Source: Gracilaria caudata
Taxonomy: Eukaryota; Rhodophyta; Florideophyceae; Gracilariales; Gracilariaceae
Assembly (NCBI GenBank): GCA_030374735.1
Contig: JASCIV010000443.1
Coordinates: forward strand, 1-19,947
Length of the DNA stretch: 19,947 bases
Direction of reading: 5' to 3'
Under the pieces are notes generated by a model. That model saw only the letters and a list, made by a program, of their open reading frames with translations. It searched no databases and was not told the origin of the DNA. Position numbers and translations under genes: made by a program. Position 1 is the stretch's first letter; every line of letters starts with the position of its first letter. Shown one piece after another: positions 9,359 through 17,665 of this stretch.

Positions 9359-10689
9359 ATGGACCGAAGAAAGGAACTCAGACAGAAGGGGAAACCCGCC
9401 CCATCTTCCTCAAGCCACCCGTCTTCTTCTTTATCCAGACTGCGCCGTTCAAGTAGCTCAGCAAGCCTCAGGCATGCTTCTGCTTCACAACCAACGCCAC
9501 AGGTTGGGGAGACCGGCACGCCTCCTACCTCGACCTCAATCCCACAATCAATATCAAGCCGTCAGCTTCCCAATCCGTTCTCGAGAAACCATGCCTCAAA
9601 CCGCTCTCACCAAAATTTACGAGCAGCCCGCAGTGTGGGTAGCAACCCAACCTTTCAACCAGACGTCAATCCTCTTCCATTGTCCTCAGCTCAATGGCAT
9701 CTATTGCCAGGAGCAGCAATGGATCCCCTTGATGCTCAATCATCACCCCTGCTTTCTCTACGCGATGGTGCAAGTCAACACGCTCCAACAGCCTCTGCAT
9801 CGAATCAGTCAGCACTGCAACAAGGTAGATCACACGGTAGGTTGGGAGGTATTTTGCAATCTGGCTCTGCGAGCGCCCAAAGGTCCAAGAGGCCCCAAGC
9901 TTCTGGAGGTGTTGCTTCTTTCACTTGCCCAACTTGCGGGACTTCTTTGCCGGATCGAGACAGCTACAAGAAGCAGTACGTCTACCATTCTATTGCGTGT
10001 TTGGTAATTCATGGCTGTATATCAGCTACTACTGACATTATCTTAAACGTTTGCCTTCTTTCTGTGTTCCATGGTCCACAGCCTAAAAGCGCTCGACCAC
10101 GGTCACTCGTGTGAGACTTGCGGCTCAAAGTTTCCAGACAGAGGCAACTTGAAGTACGTAGATTCTTGTCGTGAAGATTCTTCTCCTAAGCGAATGGTCA
10201 CGAGCCACTTACCATCCATGTTATGCTTGTTGTTGTCTTCCACAGCCGACATATAAGATCAGTGCAGTACGTCCATCAATACAATCATAACCGCTACGAA
10301 ATCGGTCCTTCAGTGACAAATTACTGACAGCAGTTCCTACGACCCACTAACGTTTGTCTGTGTTCGGCACTTTTATCTCCGACCAGTCAAAAAGAAAAGC
10401 CACATGTCTGCAACAAGTGTGGTACAGGATTTGCGTTCCGGGATGGTTTACGGTAAGTTCCCGTCAACGTGCACTTACACTCACGAAGTGATACATAGTT
10501 TCTTCAGGGATACATCTGTGGCGTACTGACCTCAAGTGGTGCTTCTGTGCTTCTAGTCGTCATATGGATAGTGTACATTGGCAAATACGTTCGTTTCGGT
10601 GTGCAAATTGTGATAAGACTTACAAGAAGAAGGACCATCTGAGGCGCCATCTGGAAGCGTATCCAGATCACAAGGCAGCCGACCTCTAG
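9359..10689 (+). CDS. C2H2 zinc-finger protein, five exons, four fingers
   Basis: Exons at 9359-9975, 10082-10153, 10246-10266, 10387-10452 and 10557-10689 join into 909 bases coding for 302 residues. The ATG context is CACCATGG. Residues 1-185 are Ser/Pro/Gln-rich and look disordered. Four fingers follow: Cys190, Cys193, His206, His212; Cys216, Cys219, His232, His237; Cys245, Cys248, His261, His266; Cys274, Cys277, His290, His297. All have 12 residues between the second Cys and first His. Fingers 2 and 3 are joined by a KEKP linker resembling TGEKP; the last finger has a long 6-residue His spacing. Every splice restores a finger residue: His206 and His237 are themselves created by joining. 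That makes the exon model strong. From the family, it is a nuclear DNA-binding regulator; the target is unknown. Confidence 0.85.
9976..10081 (+). other. Intron 1 of the zinc-finger gene
   Basis: 106 bases with donor GTACGT, acceptor CCACAG and a branch-like TACTGAC at 10030-10036. It is phase 2 and splits the codon of His206, the first zinc-binding His of finger 1. Confidence 0.8.
10154..10245 (+). other. Intron 2 of the zinc-finger gene
   Basis: 92 bases with donor GTACGT and acceptor CCACAG after a pyrimidine-rich stretch. It is phase 2 and splits codon 230, two residues before the first His of finger 2. No clear TACTGAC is present. Confidence 0.8.
10267..10386 (+). other. Intron 3 of the zinc-finger gene
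   Basis: 120 bases with donor GTACGT and acceptor ACCAG. Branch-like motifs are TACTGAC at 10322-10328 and CACTAAC at 10345-10351. It is phase 2 and splits His237, the second His of finger 2. Exon 3 before it is only 21 bases long. Confidence 0.8.
10453..10556 (+). other. Intron 4 of the zinc-finger gene
   Basis: 104 bases with donor GTAAGT, acceptor TTCTAG and TACTGAC at 10524-10530. It is phase 2 and splits codon 259, two residues before the first His of finger 3, the same place as intron 2 in finger 2. Confidence 0.8.
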
Positions 10690-11138
10690 AAACATAAATC
10701 ACGAGGCTGTTTCTTTCCCTCTTGAATTCATGAATACTTGTTCGTAGTGTGAACTTAGGAGCGATGAGTTACTACATATGAAACCCTTCGGTATAAATGA
10801 ATTTGAAACGCAATATTCTGGCGTTAGCCAGTACAGCAGGCGTACTGCTTCTTGAAGCCGTCCCGGTGCGACAATCAGTACCTGCCAGTTGGCCATGTGA
10901 GAAGACCTACGATGCGAAGAGGAGTTTGGCTTCAATTGCAAATGTCTCGAGATCGAGACAAGGTGAAGAAGGTTGATTCTCACAAGGTAAGGACTCGTGA
11001 CGTCTCATGTCGAAGGTGTGGAACAAACGAGTCGGAGATGGGTTTCGGAACCGGGAAAGATGATGATTCAGGAGCTAGTCGTGAGACTAGAGACAAGATA
11101 TCATTTGGATTTTGGAAGAGCATGCCACCAAGGCAATC

Positions 11139-11684
11139 TCACCAGATCAATGTCAACTCTGTGAAACAGATGTGCAAGGGGTACTTATGGAAATAATGGT
11201 TAAAATGTGAGGTCGATGAAGGTTGACAGAGAACTGGCGCAGGTTGTGGAAGAGCCGAACCGAGCCTGGGACAAGTTCCTGAATCAAACTGGACGACGGG
11301 GAACGGACGGAACAGAGAGGGTCTTGACTGAGACCTCCGCTGGCGTACCGCATACATGTACCAGTTGCGTCCATAGACGTTTCCGAAGACGGTGGCAACG
11401 CTGCCCTGGTGTATAGTGGATATCATCATAGCGAGAATGCCAACAAAGGATCGAAGGGGCGAACTCAAATTTGCAAATCCATATTTATATAGATATGGAA
11501 GAAGGCAAATGAGAAAAAGGATGCCGAAGAAAAGAAAATGTTCTCTGAGATGGTAAAGAAAGTCGTGAAACGTTGCGGACTGCGAATGTGTTCTGACTGG
11601 CGATTGCGAAGTCAAACCCGTATTTATACTTGAGAAACATCCATTTCCACGAACTGTTTCTTCTTCTTCGGGATGGGGGTGCAT
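11139..11684 (-). CDS. Hypothetical ORF, 181 residues, doubtful
   Basis: Open from an ATG at 11684 to a TAG at 11139. Residues about 49-68 form one strongly hydrophobic, membrane-like segment and 71-87 a weaker one; the rest is Ser/Pro/Arg-rich with no family motif. A TATATAAATA sequence on the minus strand near 11480-11492 lies inside it. That sequence would suit a shorter product beginning at the Met pair at residues 86-87 (about 11429), which would be 96 residues. Composition does not clearly separate it from chance, and a second minus-strand frame (11153-11398) is also open. I recognise nothing. Confidence 0.2.
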   Translation of the reverse strand: MHPHPEEEETVRGNGCFSSINTGLTSQSPVRTHSQSATFHDFLYHLREHFLFFGILFLICLLPYLYKYGFANLSSPLRSFVGILAMMISTIHQGSVATVFGNVYGRNWYMYAVRQRRSQSRPSLFRPFPVVQFDSGTCPRLGSALPQPAPVLCQPSSTSHFNHYFHKYPLHICFTELTLIW

Positions 11685-12420
11685 TCATGTTTTTGCAGCT
11701 TTGTGGGCTATGTCCTCTCGAGGACGTCATTGGGCCGTGTAAATAAAATCAGGAGACACACATAGATAAGGACTTCTACGGACGCTTGCAGGAGGTCGGA
11801 AGCCGCATCTCTAAAAGGTAATGTTAGATAGGACCTTACCGTTGATTTTCAATCATAAGCTTATCCCAGGTATAATAAGGGGCACTACTACGTGCCACAG
11901 CTAATGTCAACCGTTCGATGCGATAGTTCCAGCAAATTACTACGTTGCAGGTGGTGGTCCAGGCGCAGTCTGCTCCCTACCTAGGATGTTTGTGGATGAA
12001 AATGGTTATGACGTTCAGGCAGCAGAACCTCGCAGGCGCAGAGTCTTCATTTCAGAATCATTTTGTTTCAAGACATCTTCGCAAAACGGTAAGGCCGCGA
12101 TTCATGGCACAAAGGCTTCGTACGTATGTATCTTAATAAGATATGAGTTCCACTCGCACATGTGGATGGCATTCGCTCTATAGGGGTAAGAAAGAATGGT
12201 GTGAAATCCTGAAGCAGATATCACACTGCCACATCACCGAATACCAGAAGAGGGGGTGGGGGGAGGGGTGAAAGGGTCACATCGCCATTGGCCACTTCTG
12301 TGCAAGAAAACAGATATCAAACTAAATAACTATCCTGTGTCCATGGTTTTGGGATCGCTGTTTGAGCCTCCTTACGGAAGAGACATCAGTATAACCATAT
12401 AATTCAATTTGTGTATATCC

Positions 12421-12466
12421 TTAACTCGCTAGTACTCAAAACGCTTTCAACTCTCTAGCGAGCTAA
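12421..12466. repeat. Short inverted repeat (hairpin)
   Basis: TTAACTCGCTAG at 12421-12432 pairs with CTAGCGAGCTAA at 12455-12466, matching at 11 of 12 positions around a 22-base loop. Its function is unknown; it lies in sequence without a gene. Confidence 0.5.
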
Positions 12467-12796
12467 CCATAGTGGAAAGGGTCTAACAGCCGAGGAATTT
12501 GAGAATTTCCTTTACAAGCCGATAGGGCAGACAGACTGGACTGCGGCTTGTAGCACGGAAGGGCTGTGTTCCACTGTCTCGGAGCAGGGAGAGCCAACAT
12601 TAAAAATTTTAAGCTACCCTTCGTAAACCGAGCATGGGAGATGACACTGGCACGGCCTTGCGTGATTCTCCATAGCCTTACAGTACAACGTCCCCAACGA
12701 GAGATCTTCTTCTTTATGGACAGCAGCGACTACTGTAAAGCTTTAAAATAAAACCTTCTCTCTTCAGGAAGGCCAAGAACTTTTGTGGCTCATGTC

Positions 12797-12799
12797 TAA
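12797..12799 (+). repeat. Target-site duplication, left copy (TAA)
   Basis: TAA directly abuts the left inverted repeat and matches TAA at 17663-17665. Three-base TWA duplications are characteristic of PIF/Harbinger insertion. Confidence 0.8.
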
Positions 12800-12825
12800 G
12801 GGGCGTTCCAGGAGTTTACGAAATC
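12800..12825 (+). repeat. Left terminal inverted repeat
   Basis: The 26 bases from GGGGCGTTCC to GAAATC match the reverse complement of 17637-17662 with one mismatch (C for T at position 20). Two copies of CTGGAAACG follow, at 12825-12833 and 12838-12846, and a CTGGAAAC is also present just inside the right end; these could be transposase or partner binding sites. Confidence 0.92.
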
Positions 12826-13002
12826 TGGAAACGAAACCTGGAAACGTGCATCCAAGCAATCAGCTGTTGACACGTTTGTGTGCTGGCAAAATCTGTATGC
12901 TTCTTGTCTGGGAAACGTTATGTTACCCAGACACCGAAACCCTCAACCTCGACGATGCATGGTCTCCGACACTGTAAAAGTCAACCCCGTCAACTCACGT
13001 CC

Positions 13003-14382
13003 ATGGAGAGTCCACCATCGCCACAAACCATCACCGCAAACGCCGGAAACGACACGCAACAGCATAGCGCTGGAGCATCCGTCTCTCAGTCAAGCGCAAC
13101 AGCTCGCCAACCCAGTGGTCAGGCCGAAATTTCACACGTACACACAAACGAGAACACTGCATTCAAAACACCACAACAGGCTTTAGAAGCATTGAAGATA
13201 AACCACTTTACCAACACAAAGTGTAAACTTGCACTGAAACTCTTAAATGTTCTTGGTGCTCACAACGCAAAGCACGCAACAAAACTTTGGATTCTATCGG
13301 TCAAAGTGGTGCAACGTTCTATACCCACCACAGATTTGGTTCAACTCCTTAGTACGTCCAGCGATCAAAGCAATAGAGACTTTGCTAATATCTTAAACCT
13401 TCCTTCAACAACCGTTCGTATCCATAAACTCTCTAAAAACAACGAAGAGGTGTTGTGGCTCTAAGGTGATGTACCGGTTTTTGACGATGATAAAGTTGTA
13501 ATAGGTCAACCAACTCCAGATGTTCAGCAAAGGCAGATTCTAACGCCGGAAGAAAGACAGCCGACGTTTGAGAGCGTAGAATATTGCAGGTTGTTACATG
13601 TTCTGGCCGACTCTCGGATGGCGTCGACGAGGCAGAAGCTGGCTGAATGTATGGATCGCAAAGAACTCGACCAAGAACAAGAAGATCCGTGGACGGAACA
13701 TATAGCACCCTTGTTTAATGATGGGCAGTTTAAGCCGGTGGCGATTAGCGTCTTAGCGGGAGGAGTAACGTTAAGTGATATAAGTAGTCTAAATCCGGCA
13801 CGAAGACCACATATTCGAGATGCAGGGACCCTGAAGCGTAAATATGGTGCGTTCAAGAGTGAATTCGGGACTGCACTAACCCGTTACGAAGCTTCGGGAC
13901 AAGGTGATCCAGACGCTTTTGCTGAATACGCAAACGGAAGAAGCTACATCATGTATGCCTTCTGTTTCTTGAAGGTATACCCAGTTCTGCAACCGCTTGC
14001 CACACGTGCCTTAGCTTCAGATGCACGAAGGGAAGAAGGTGTGGGAGCTCCTTTGCGGGGATATGGCTTTGGCGGAAGGGAAACTTTACAGCCGCGAACA
14101 AAGCGCCAAAAAGTTTCTGAAATGGAGTCGAGTCATTCTGGAGTGGATAGCCTCATAACTGCACTGAAACCTCATGACCCTGAGGTGGCCAAAGAGTTTG
14201 AAGAGGCGGAGCGAGACAAAATGCGTTTTGAGGCCTATGAAGCAGACGCGCGATTTACAAAAGCAACCGTAGAAGCCATTGCAGCTTTAAGAGCACAAAT
14301 GGAAAGGACAGAAGAGGATGAAGAACGTAGTGTTTTAGAGAATAGTTTGCGGCGCTTGCTTACCAAACTAGGCAACAAGTAA
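13003..14382 (+). pseudogene. Harbinger DNA-binding partner (SANT/Myb-like), one in-frame stop
   Basis: A single frame of 460 codons is open from the ATG at 13003 (context CCATGG; another in-frame ATG lies at 12955) to a TAA at 14380-14382, except for one TAA at 13462-13464. The part before the stop (153 codons) is Ser/Thr/Gln-rich with a Lys-rich helical stretch. The part after it has a block around 13640-13970 with a conserved Trp, a LKRKYGAFKSEF-like helix and SGQGDPDAF. This pattern resembles the SANT/Myb-like DNA-binding proteins encoded beside Harbinger transposases, which bind the ends and help import the transposase. The C-terminus (about 14180-14370) is charged and coiled-coil-like. 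The family call rests on pattern and context. One point mutation (for example CAA to TAA) explains the break; readthrough or an unseen intron is possible. Confidence 0.65.
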
Positions 14383-14918
14383 TATGATGGATATAAACAG
14401 AACTCGTTCACTCTATCGTTGACCGTTGCACTTCAGCCCACAGATTTCGCATCTCACTCGATATCTGACTAATGCACTCTCCTGTTTTGACTCTGTTCCG
14501 TCCCTTCATTGTGTAACTTTGAAAATGTCCCTCTCGTCAACGCCCAAGAAGTGACACCGCCAACATGATCTCCATCATCGAGTACATTCTCAAAGGAGCT
14601 GGCAGACCGTGCGCCACTCTCGGCACATTTGTATGGGTAGACGTTTAACACAGCACCCCATCAACGACAATGTTTCCATCAATCGTCTGCAGATTGTACA
14701 AGCCCTTGTTCTACACCATTAAAACATCAACAATAACTTCATTCTTTCCAGAGTCCACCCCCACTCTATGTCCTCGCCTCGCCGTACCCTCAATCTCCAA
14801 CTATCCGTTTAGATACATGAAATGCCCCCGAATGAGCTTCATACTATTCCCGCCCGACGTTGTCACTTGCACAAACCTGTATGGAATGTGTGAGGAACGA
14901 TTCGTGAACATGAACACC
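14383..14918. other. Transposon interior without a gene
   Basis: This lies between the partner gene stop and the end of MCM5 similarity. The ORF at 14670-14984 on the plus strand runs antisense into the MCM5 fragment and shows no family features. In the minus-strand frame of the MCM5 fragment, about 24 further codons run past 14919 before a stop at 14844 but no longer look like MCM5. Confidence 0.4.
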
Positions 14919-15545
14919 TCCTGCTTTTGCGATGGAGATCGTCTGTTGTTCCATTGCTTCGTGGATGGCCACTCGGTCTTGTAGTCTCATCTTGTCAAGT
15001 TCATCTATGCAAACAAGGCCTCCGTCGGCTAGTACCATCGCCCCACCTTCGAGATGGAATTCGCCGTGTGCTTTGTCCTTGATCACCCTTGCGGTCAAAC
15101 CCGCGGCCGAACTTCCCTTTCCGCTGGTATACACAAAAATTGGGGCCACTCGCTCGGCGAAATTCAGCATCTGACTCTTTGCCGTAGTTGGGTCTCCCAG
15201 CAGCAACACATTGATATCTCCCATGGTTCGCATGCCATCAGGAAGCGTCTTGTCCAGAGCACGGCCAAAAAACTGTGCTGCAATCGCCTTCTTTATGTGT
15301 TCGTGTCCGACTATTTCGGGGGCGATGCTTCGCGCGATGATCTGTTCGAGGTTGGGATGACGAGAAATGCTAAGCATAGCCTCCTCCTCCTAGAAACCAA
15401 ATGAAACGGCAGTACGACTTCCAGAGTATCCAGCGCCCTCTTGGATACGCATGCCGAGGACACGAACGTATGACGGGGACGGTGATCATCTCATTGCAGT
15501 TACGACAATGCATGACGACTGCAGTGTTCGTCGTAGCCCTCCATT
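14919..15545 (-). pseudogene. MCM5: MCM5 helicase fragment captured inside the transposon
   Basis: An ORF from ATG 15377 carries 153 residues of clear MCM5 AAA+ sequence: Walker A GDPTTAKS at residues 61-68, the YTSGKGSSAAGLTA block at 83-96, Walker B region VCIDELDKM at 122-130 (usually IDEFDKM) and AIHEAMEQQTISIAKAG at 137-153, where similarity stops abruptly. Upstream in the same frame, a TAG at 15390-15392 breaks the stretch containing YVRVLGMRIQ. Further upstream, in another frame, is half of the MCM5 zinc-binding region (MHCRNC, about 15507-15520), joined to it with about 100 residues missing. The C-terminal third of MCM5 is absent. The intact protein is a subunit of the MCM2-7 replicative helicase. 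This copy cannot encode that; host MCM5 must lie elsewhere. Confidence 0.9.
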
Positions 15546-16229
15546 GGTAAATGGTTGTGGGTGAAGTTGGAAGATGTGTACTGATGTTGCTTCCGGGTGA
15601 GGAGGAAGGCTTTGATTTCTGTCGGCAAACGTAAAAGAGAGTGACGGAACTCATTGTGACGAGGGCAGTATACGGCGCAGCAATGACGAGCTGAGCAAGA
15701 TGAATGGCCGGTCAAACTTCCTTTGAAGGGGGAGTGTCGGCAACATTTCCGACAAAAATTTCCACAGCACCAAGTGGAGGATGCTCCTCAACGAGAGAAT
15801 ATCGGCAAACGACGGGAAGAAGCTTTTTGACGGCCTCCACGACACGACGGGTGTTGTTCTTGTACTGTACATGAAGTTGACGAGCATCAATATTGGAAAA
15901 CGATTAGGTGGAAGATACGGGATGCGGGGAAGACATGACGCCTTGGCCGGATGAACGCATGACGGTGGTAAGCGGAATACGCGTCGGATCTAAGAAGGAT
16001 ACGATGTCAGCAAGAACGACTGCGTCCTGTAGAATGAACACGAGCACCTGCATGGGCTATTTCTTCTTCTTTCGTGACGAAATGACCGGTGTTCTGCAGC
16101 ATTGTGTGCACGGCGTTTCGAATCCATGACAGAAGCATAGACGAGGTCTCGGTGAGACGCGGTTTCGTTGGCGACGTAGCTTTTGCGTTTCCAATAGTGC
16201 GGGGTCTAGTATGGCGAGGCAGCCGGCGA
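15546..16229. other. Decayed sequence between the MCM5 fragment and the transposase
   Basis: On the minus strand there are several protein-like stretches in shifting frames, for example around 15935-16030 and 15730-15900. They look like a decayed coding region and may be the N-terminal part of the captured gene, but I could not align them convincingly to MCM5. No intact ORF is present. Confidence 0.35.
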
Positions 16230-17486
16230 CTATCGGCGTCTCACGTAGCCCAATCGCTGTAGCTGAACAGCGATGTTGTCTCGCATCACTGATGATTCTC
16301 GACTTCGGTTTCTTGACCGAATGTTATCTGACTCCATGTGCAAGTTGTTCTGCAAATGCACGATCGGTGACCCATGTACGCTGTTCTCTACATGGCTTGG
16401 AATTGTCTCGAATGACGTTCCATCGTCCACATCTAATATAAAGTTATGCAGTTTGCATGCAACCATGATGATAAGCGTAACTTTGCGCAGAGGGTAGCGA
16501 ATTGCCGACCAAAAGATGCCAAACCGACAGACCAATATACCAAATGCCTGCTCTACTATAGTCCTACAAGACGACAAATACGCGTTAAACGAATCTTCCA
16601 ACCCACTCAAACCTTTTCCCGGATACGGTGTCAACACTCTATACTCATTTGAGTAGGCGTCGTCAGCAGCAACCACAGCCCAACTAGGGAGCCTAGGTCC
16701 TTTCAGGAGCTCATACAGTTTTGTGGAGGCGAACGCGGTAGAATCATGTGTCCCCCCAGAATGCGTAGCGGACACAAAGCAGAACTTATAGTCTGCCTGT
16801 GCGGCAGCTTGAACGAACACAGCAAAGAACCCCTTCCGATTAAAGTACTTTTTCGGATCCTTTACATCGCTTCGTTTCGGCTTGGTTATCTCGATCGCGA
16901 TTCCATCCAGGGCAGCGACTATACCAAAGATCGGAGTTCGGCGCAGCTGGCAAAACATGTTTGCTCTTTGTGTGCATTCGGCGTGGGTTGTAGGGAACTG
17001 AATTTCAGGTAGCATCATATCCAATGCACACAAAGTTTCCTCAAACAAGCTGTATACTGTGCTTGAAGCTATGCCATACGGCCATCCTACGTCCAGATAG
17101 CTAGCCCCGGCCAAAATACGAAGAGTAACAAACAACATTATTTCGACGTTGAGTGCCGTCGACGCGCGGGAATAGTGCCTCTGTGAGCGTTTTAGTGAGG
17201 GTCGTAGCGTGTCGGCCAGAAGCGAAAATTGTGTCTTGGTCAAGCGGTACAAGCGGCGAAATTGCTCACCCGGAATGTTTTTCATATGATCTGCAACGTC
17301 GAAAACGGGGCGAGGCAGCACGATTCGAAGCAGTGAAGAAGACTGCGTTTCATTTTGAAGAGCACAGAAGAGATAGGCCAGCAACAACCGCTTTTTCTTT
17401 GACGTATGCGCTTTGAGTATGCGTCGGTATATGTAGGGTCTTGACAAGGCACGTCGGAGAAGGGCGCGGTTGCCAAGATTTGCCAT
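16230..17486 (-). CDS. PIF/Harbinger DDE transposase (DDE_Tnp_4 type)
   Basis: A 418-residue ORF. The first ATG is at 17486; the frame is open to 17540 only through a GTG. An N-terminal helical region (about residues 70-165) containing a motif like EIMLFVTLRILAGAS precedes the catalytic domain. The acidic triad is intact: Asp194 in ALDGIAIEI, Asp275/276 in AADDAYS, and Glu312 in RTIVEQAFGIL. The family's HDS signature is at 247-249 (GGTHDSTAF), and a Lys-Leu-His-Asn-Phe motif follows near 345. Length and motif order match HARBI1-like transposases, which cut and paste elements with TWA target duplications together with a Myb-like partner. That partner gene is at 13003-14382. No frameshift or stop is seen, so it may be functional. 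Confidence 0.93.
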   Translation of the reverse strand: MANLGNRALLRRALSRPYIYRRILKAHTSKKKRLLLAYLFCALQNETQSSSLLRIVLPRPVFDVADHMKNIPGEQFRRLYRLTKTQFSLLADTLRPSLKRSQRHYSRASTALNVEIMLFVTLRILAGASYLDVGWPYGIASSTVYSLFEETLCALDMMLPEIQFPTTHAECTQRANMFCQLRRTPIFGIVAALDGIAIEITKPKRSDVKDPKKYFNRKGFFAVFVQAAAQADYKFCFVSATHSGGTHDSTAFASTKLYELLKGPRLPSWAVVAADDAYSNEYRVLTPYPGKGLSGLEDSFNAYLSSCRTIVEQAFGILVCRFGIFWSAIRYPLRKVTLIIMVACKLHNFILDVDDGTSFETIPSHVENSVHGSPIVHLQNNLHMESDNIRSRNRSRESSVMRDNIAVQLQRLGYVRRR

Positions 17487-17636
17487 GAGTGAGAAAGCAA
17501 CGTCGCGCGTTGGAGATTGCTCTCGCAGGGTTGCATTCACTCGAACAGAGGATTGTGGGCTGTGCCTTTACACCGCACGCAACGTTTACGAAAAATCCCT
17601 TACAGAGCGGGCAGGGTTCACAAGTTTCCAGTTTTT

Positions 17637-17662
17637 GATTTCATAAACTCCTGGAACGCCCC
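17637..17662 (-). repeat. Right terminal inverted repeat
   Basis: The reverse complement of these 26 bases matches the left end at 25 of 26 positions. A CTGGAAAC copy (minus strand, 17624-17631) lies just inside. Confidence 0.92.
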
Positions 17663-17665
17663 TAA
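17663..17665 (+). repeat. Target-site duplication, right copy (TAA)
   Basis: TAA directly follows the right inverted repeat and equals the triplet at 12797-12799. Confidence 0.8.

Larger units (their letters stand above)
10690..12796. other. Degenerate region between the zinc-finger gene and the transposon
   Basis: I see no confident gene here. The plus-strand ORF 10852-11196 lacks family features but overlaps finger-like fragments around 10890-11040. The minus-strand ORF 11139-11684 is listed separately. From 11730 to 12560 the sequence has short ORFs only, an unassigned AATAAA at 11742-11747, a G-rich run near 12250-12270 and a hairpin at 12421-12466. Confidence 0.4.
12800..17662. mobile_element. 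Complete PIF/Harbinger DNA transposon, 4863 bp
   Basis: The element is bounded by 26-bp inverted repeats beginning GGGGCGTTCC (25 of 26 positions identical) and flanked on both sides by TAA. Inside are the two genes expected of this superfamily, pointing towards each other: a DNA-binding partner on the plus strand (13003-14382, interrupted by one stop) and a DDE transposase on the minus strand (16230-17486). A decayed MCM5 fragment lies between them. Ends, target duplication and transposase family agree, so the class call is firm. The near-identical ends and open transposase suggest a fairly recent insertion, although the stop in the partner gene and the MCM5 decay show it is not pristine. 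Whether it can still move is unknown. Confidence 0.95.

Noticed and set aside
9830..10012. Minus-strand ORFs antisense to the zinc-finger gene
   Set aside because: They lie entirely opposite a well-supported exon and have no family features.
14919..15377. A functional MCM5 gene
   Set aside because: The zinc-binding domain is truncated, about 100 residues are missing before the AAA+ part, an in-frame stop is present and the C-terminal third is absent. The fragment lies inside a transposon.
16230..17540. Transposase start at 17540 and purine enzyme start at 5836
   Set aside because: These upstream starts are GTG and TTG. In a eukaryotic gene the first in-frame ATG (17486 and 5860) is the better choice. 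The same reasoning moved the bromodomain start from 2858 to 2741.
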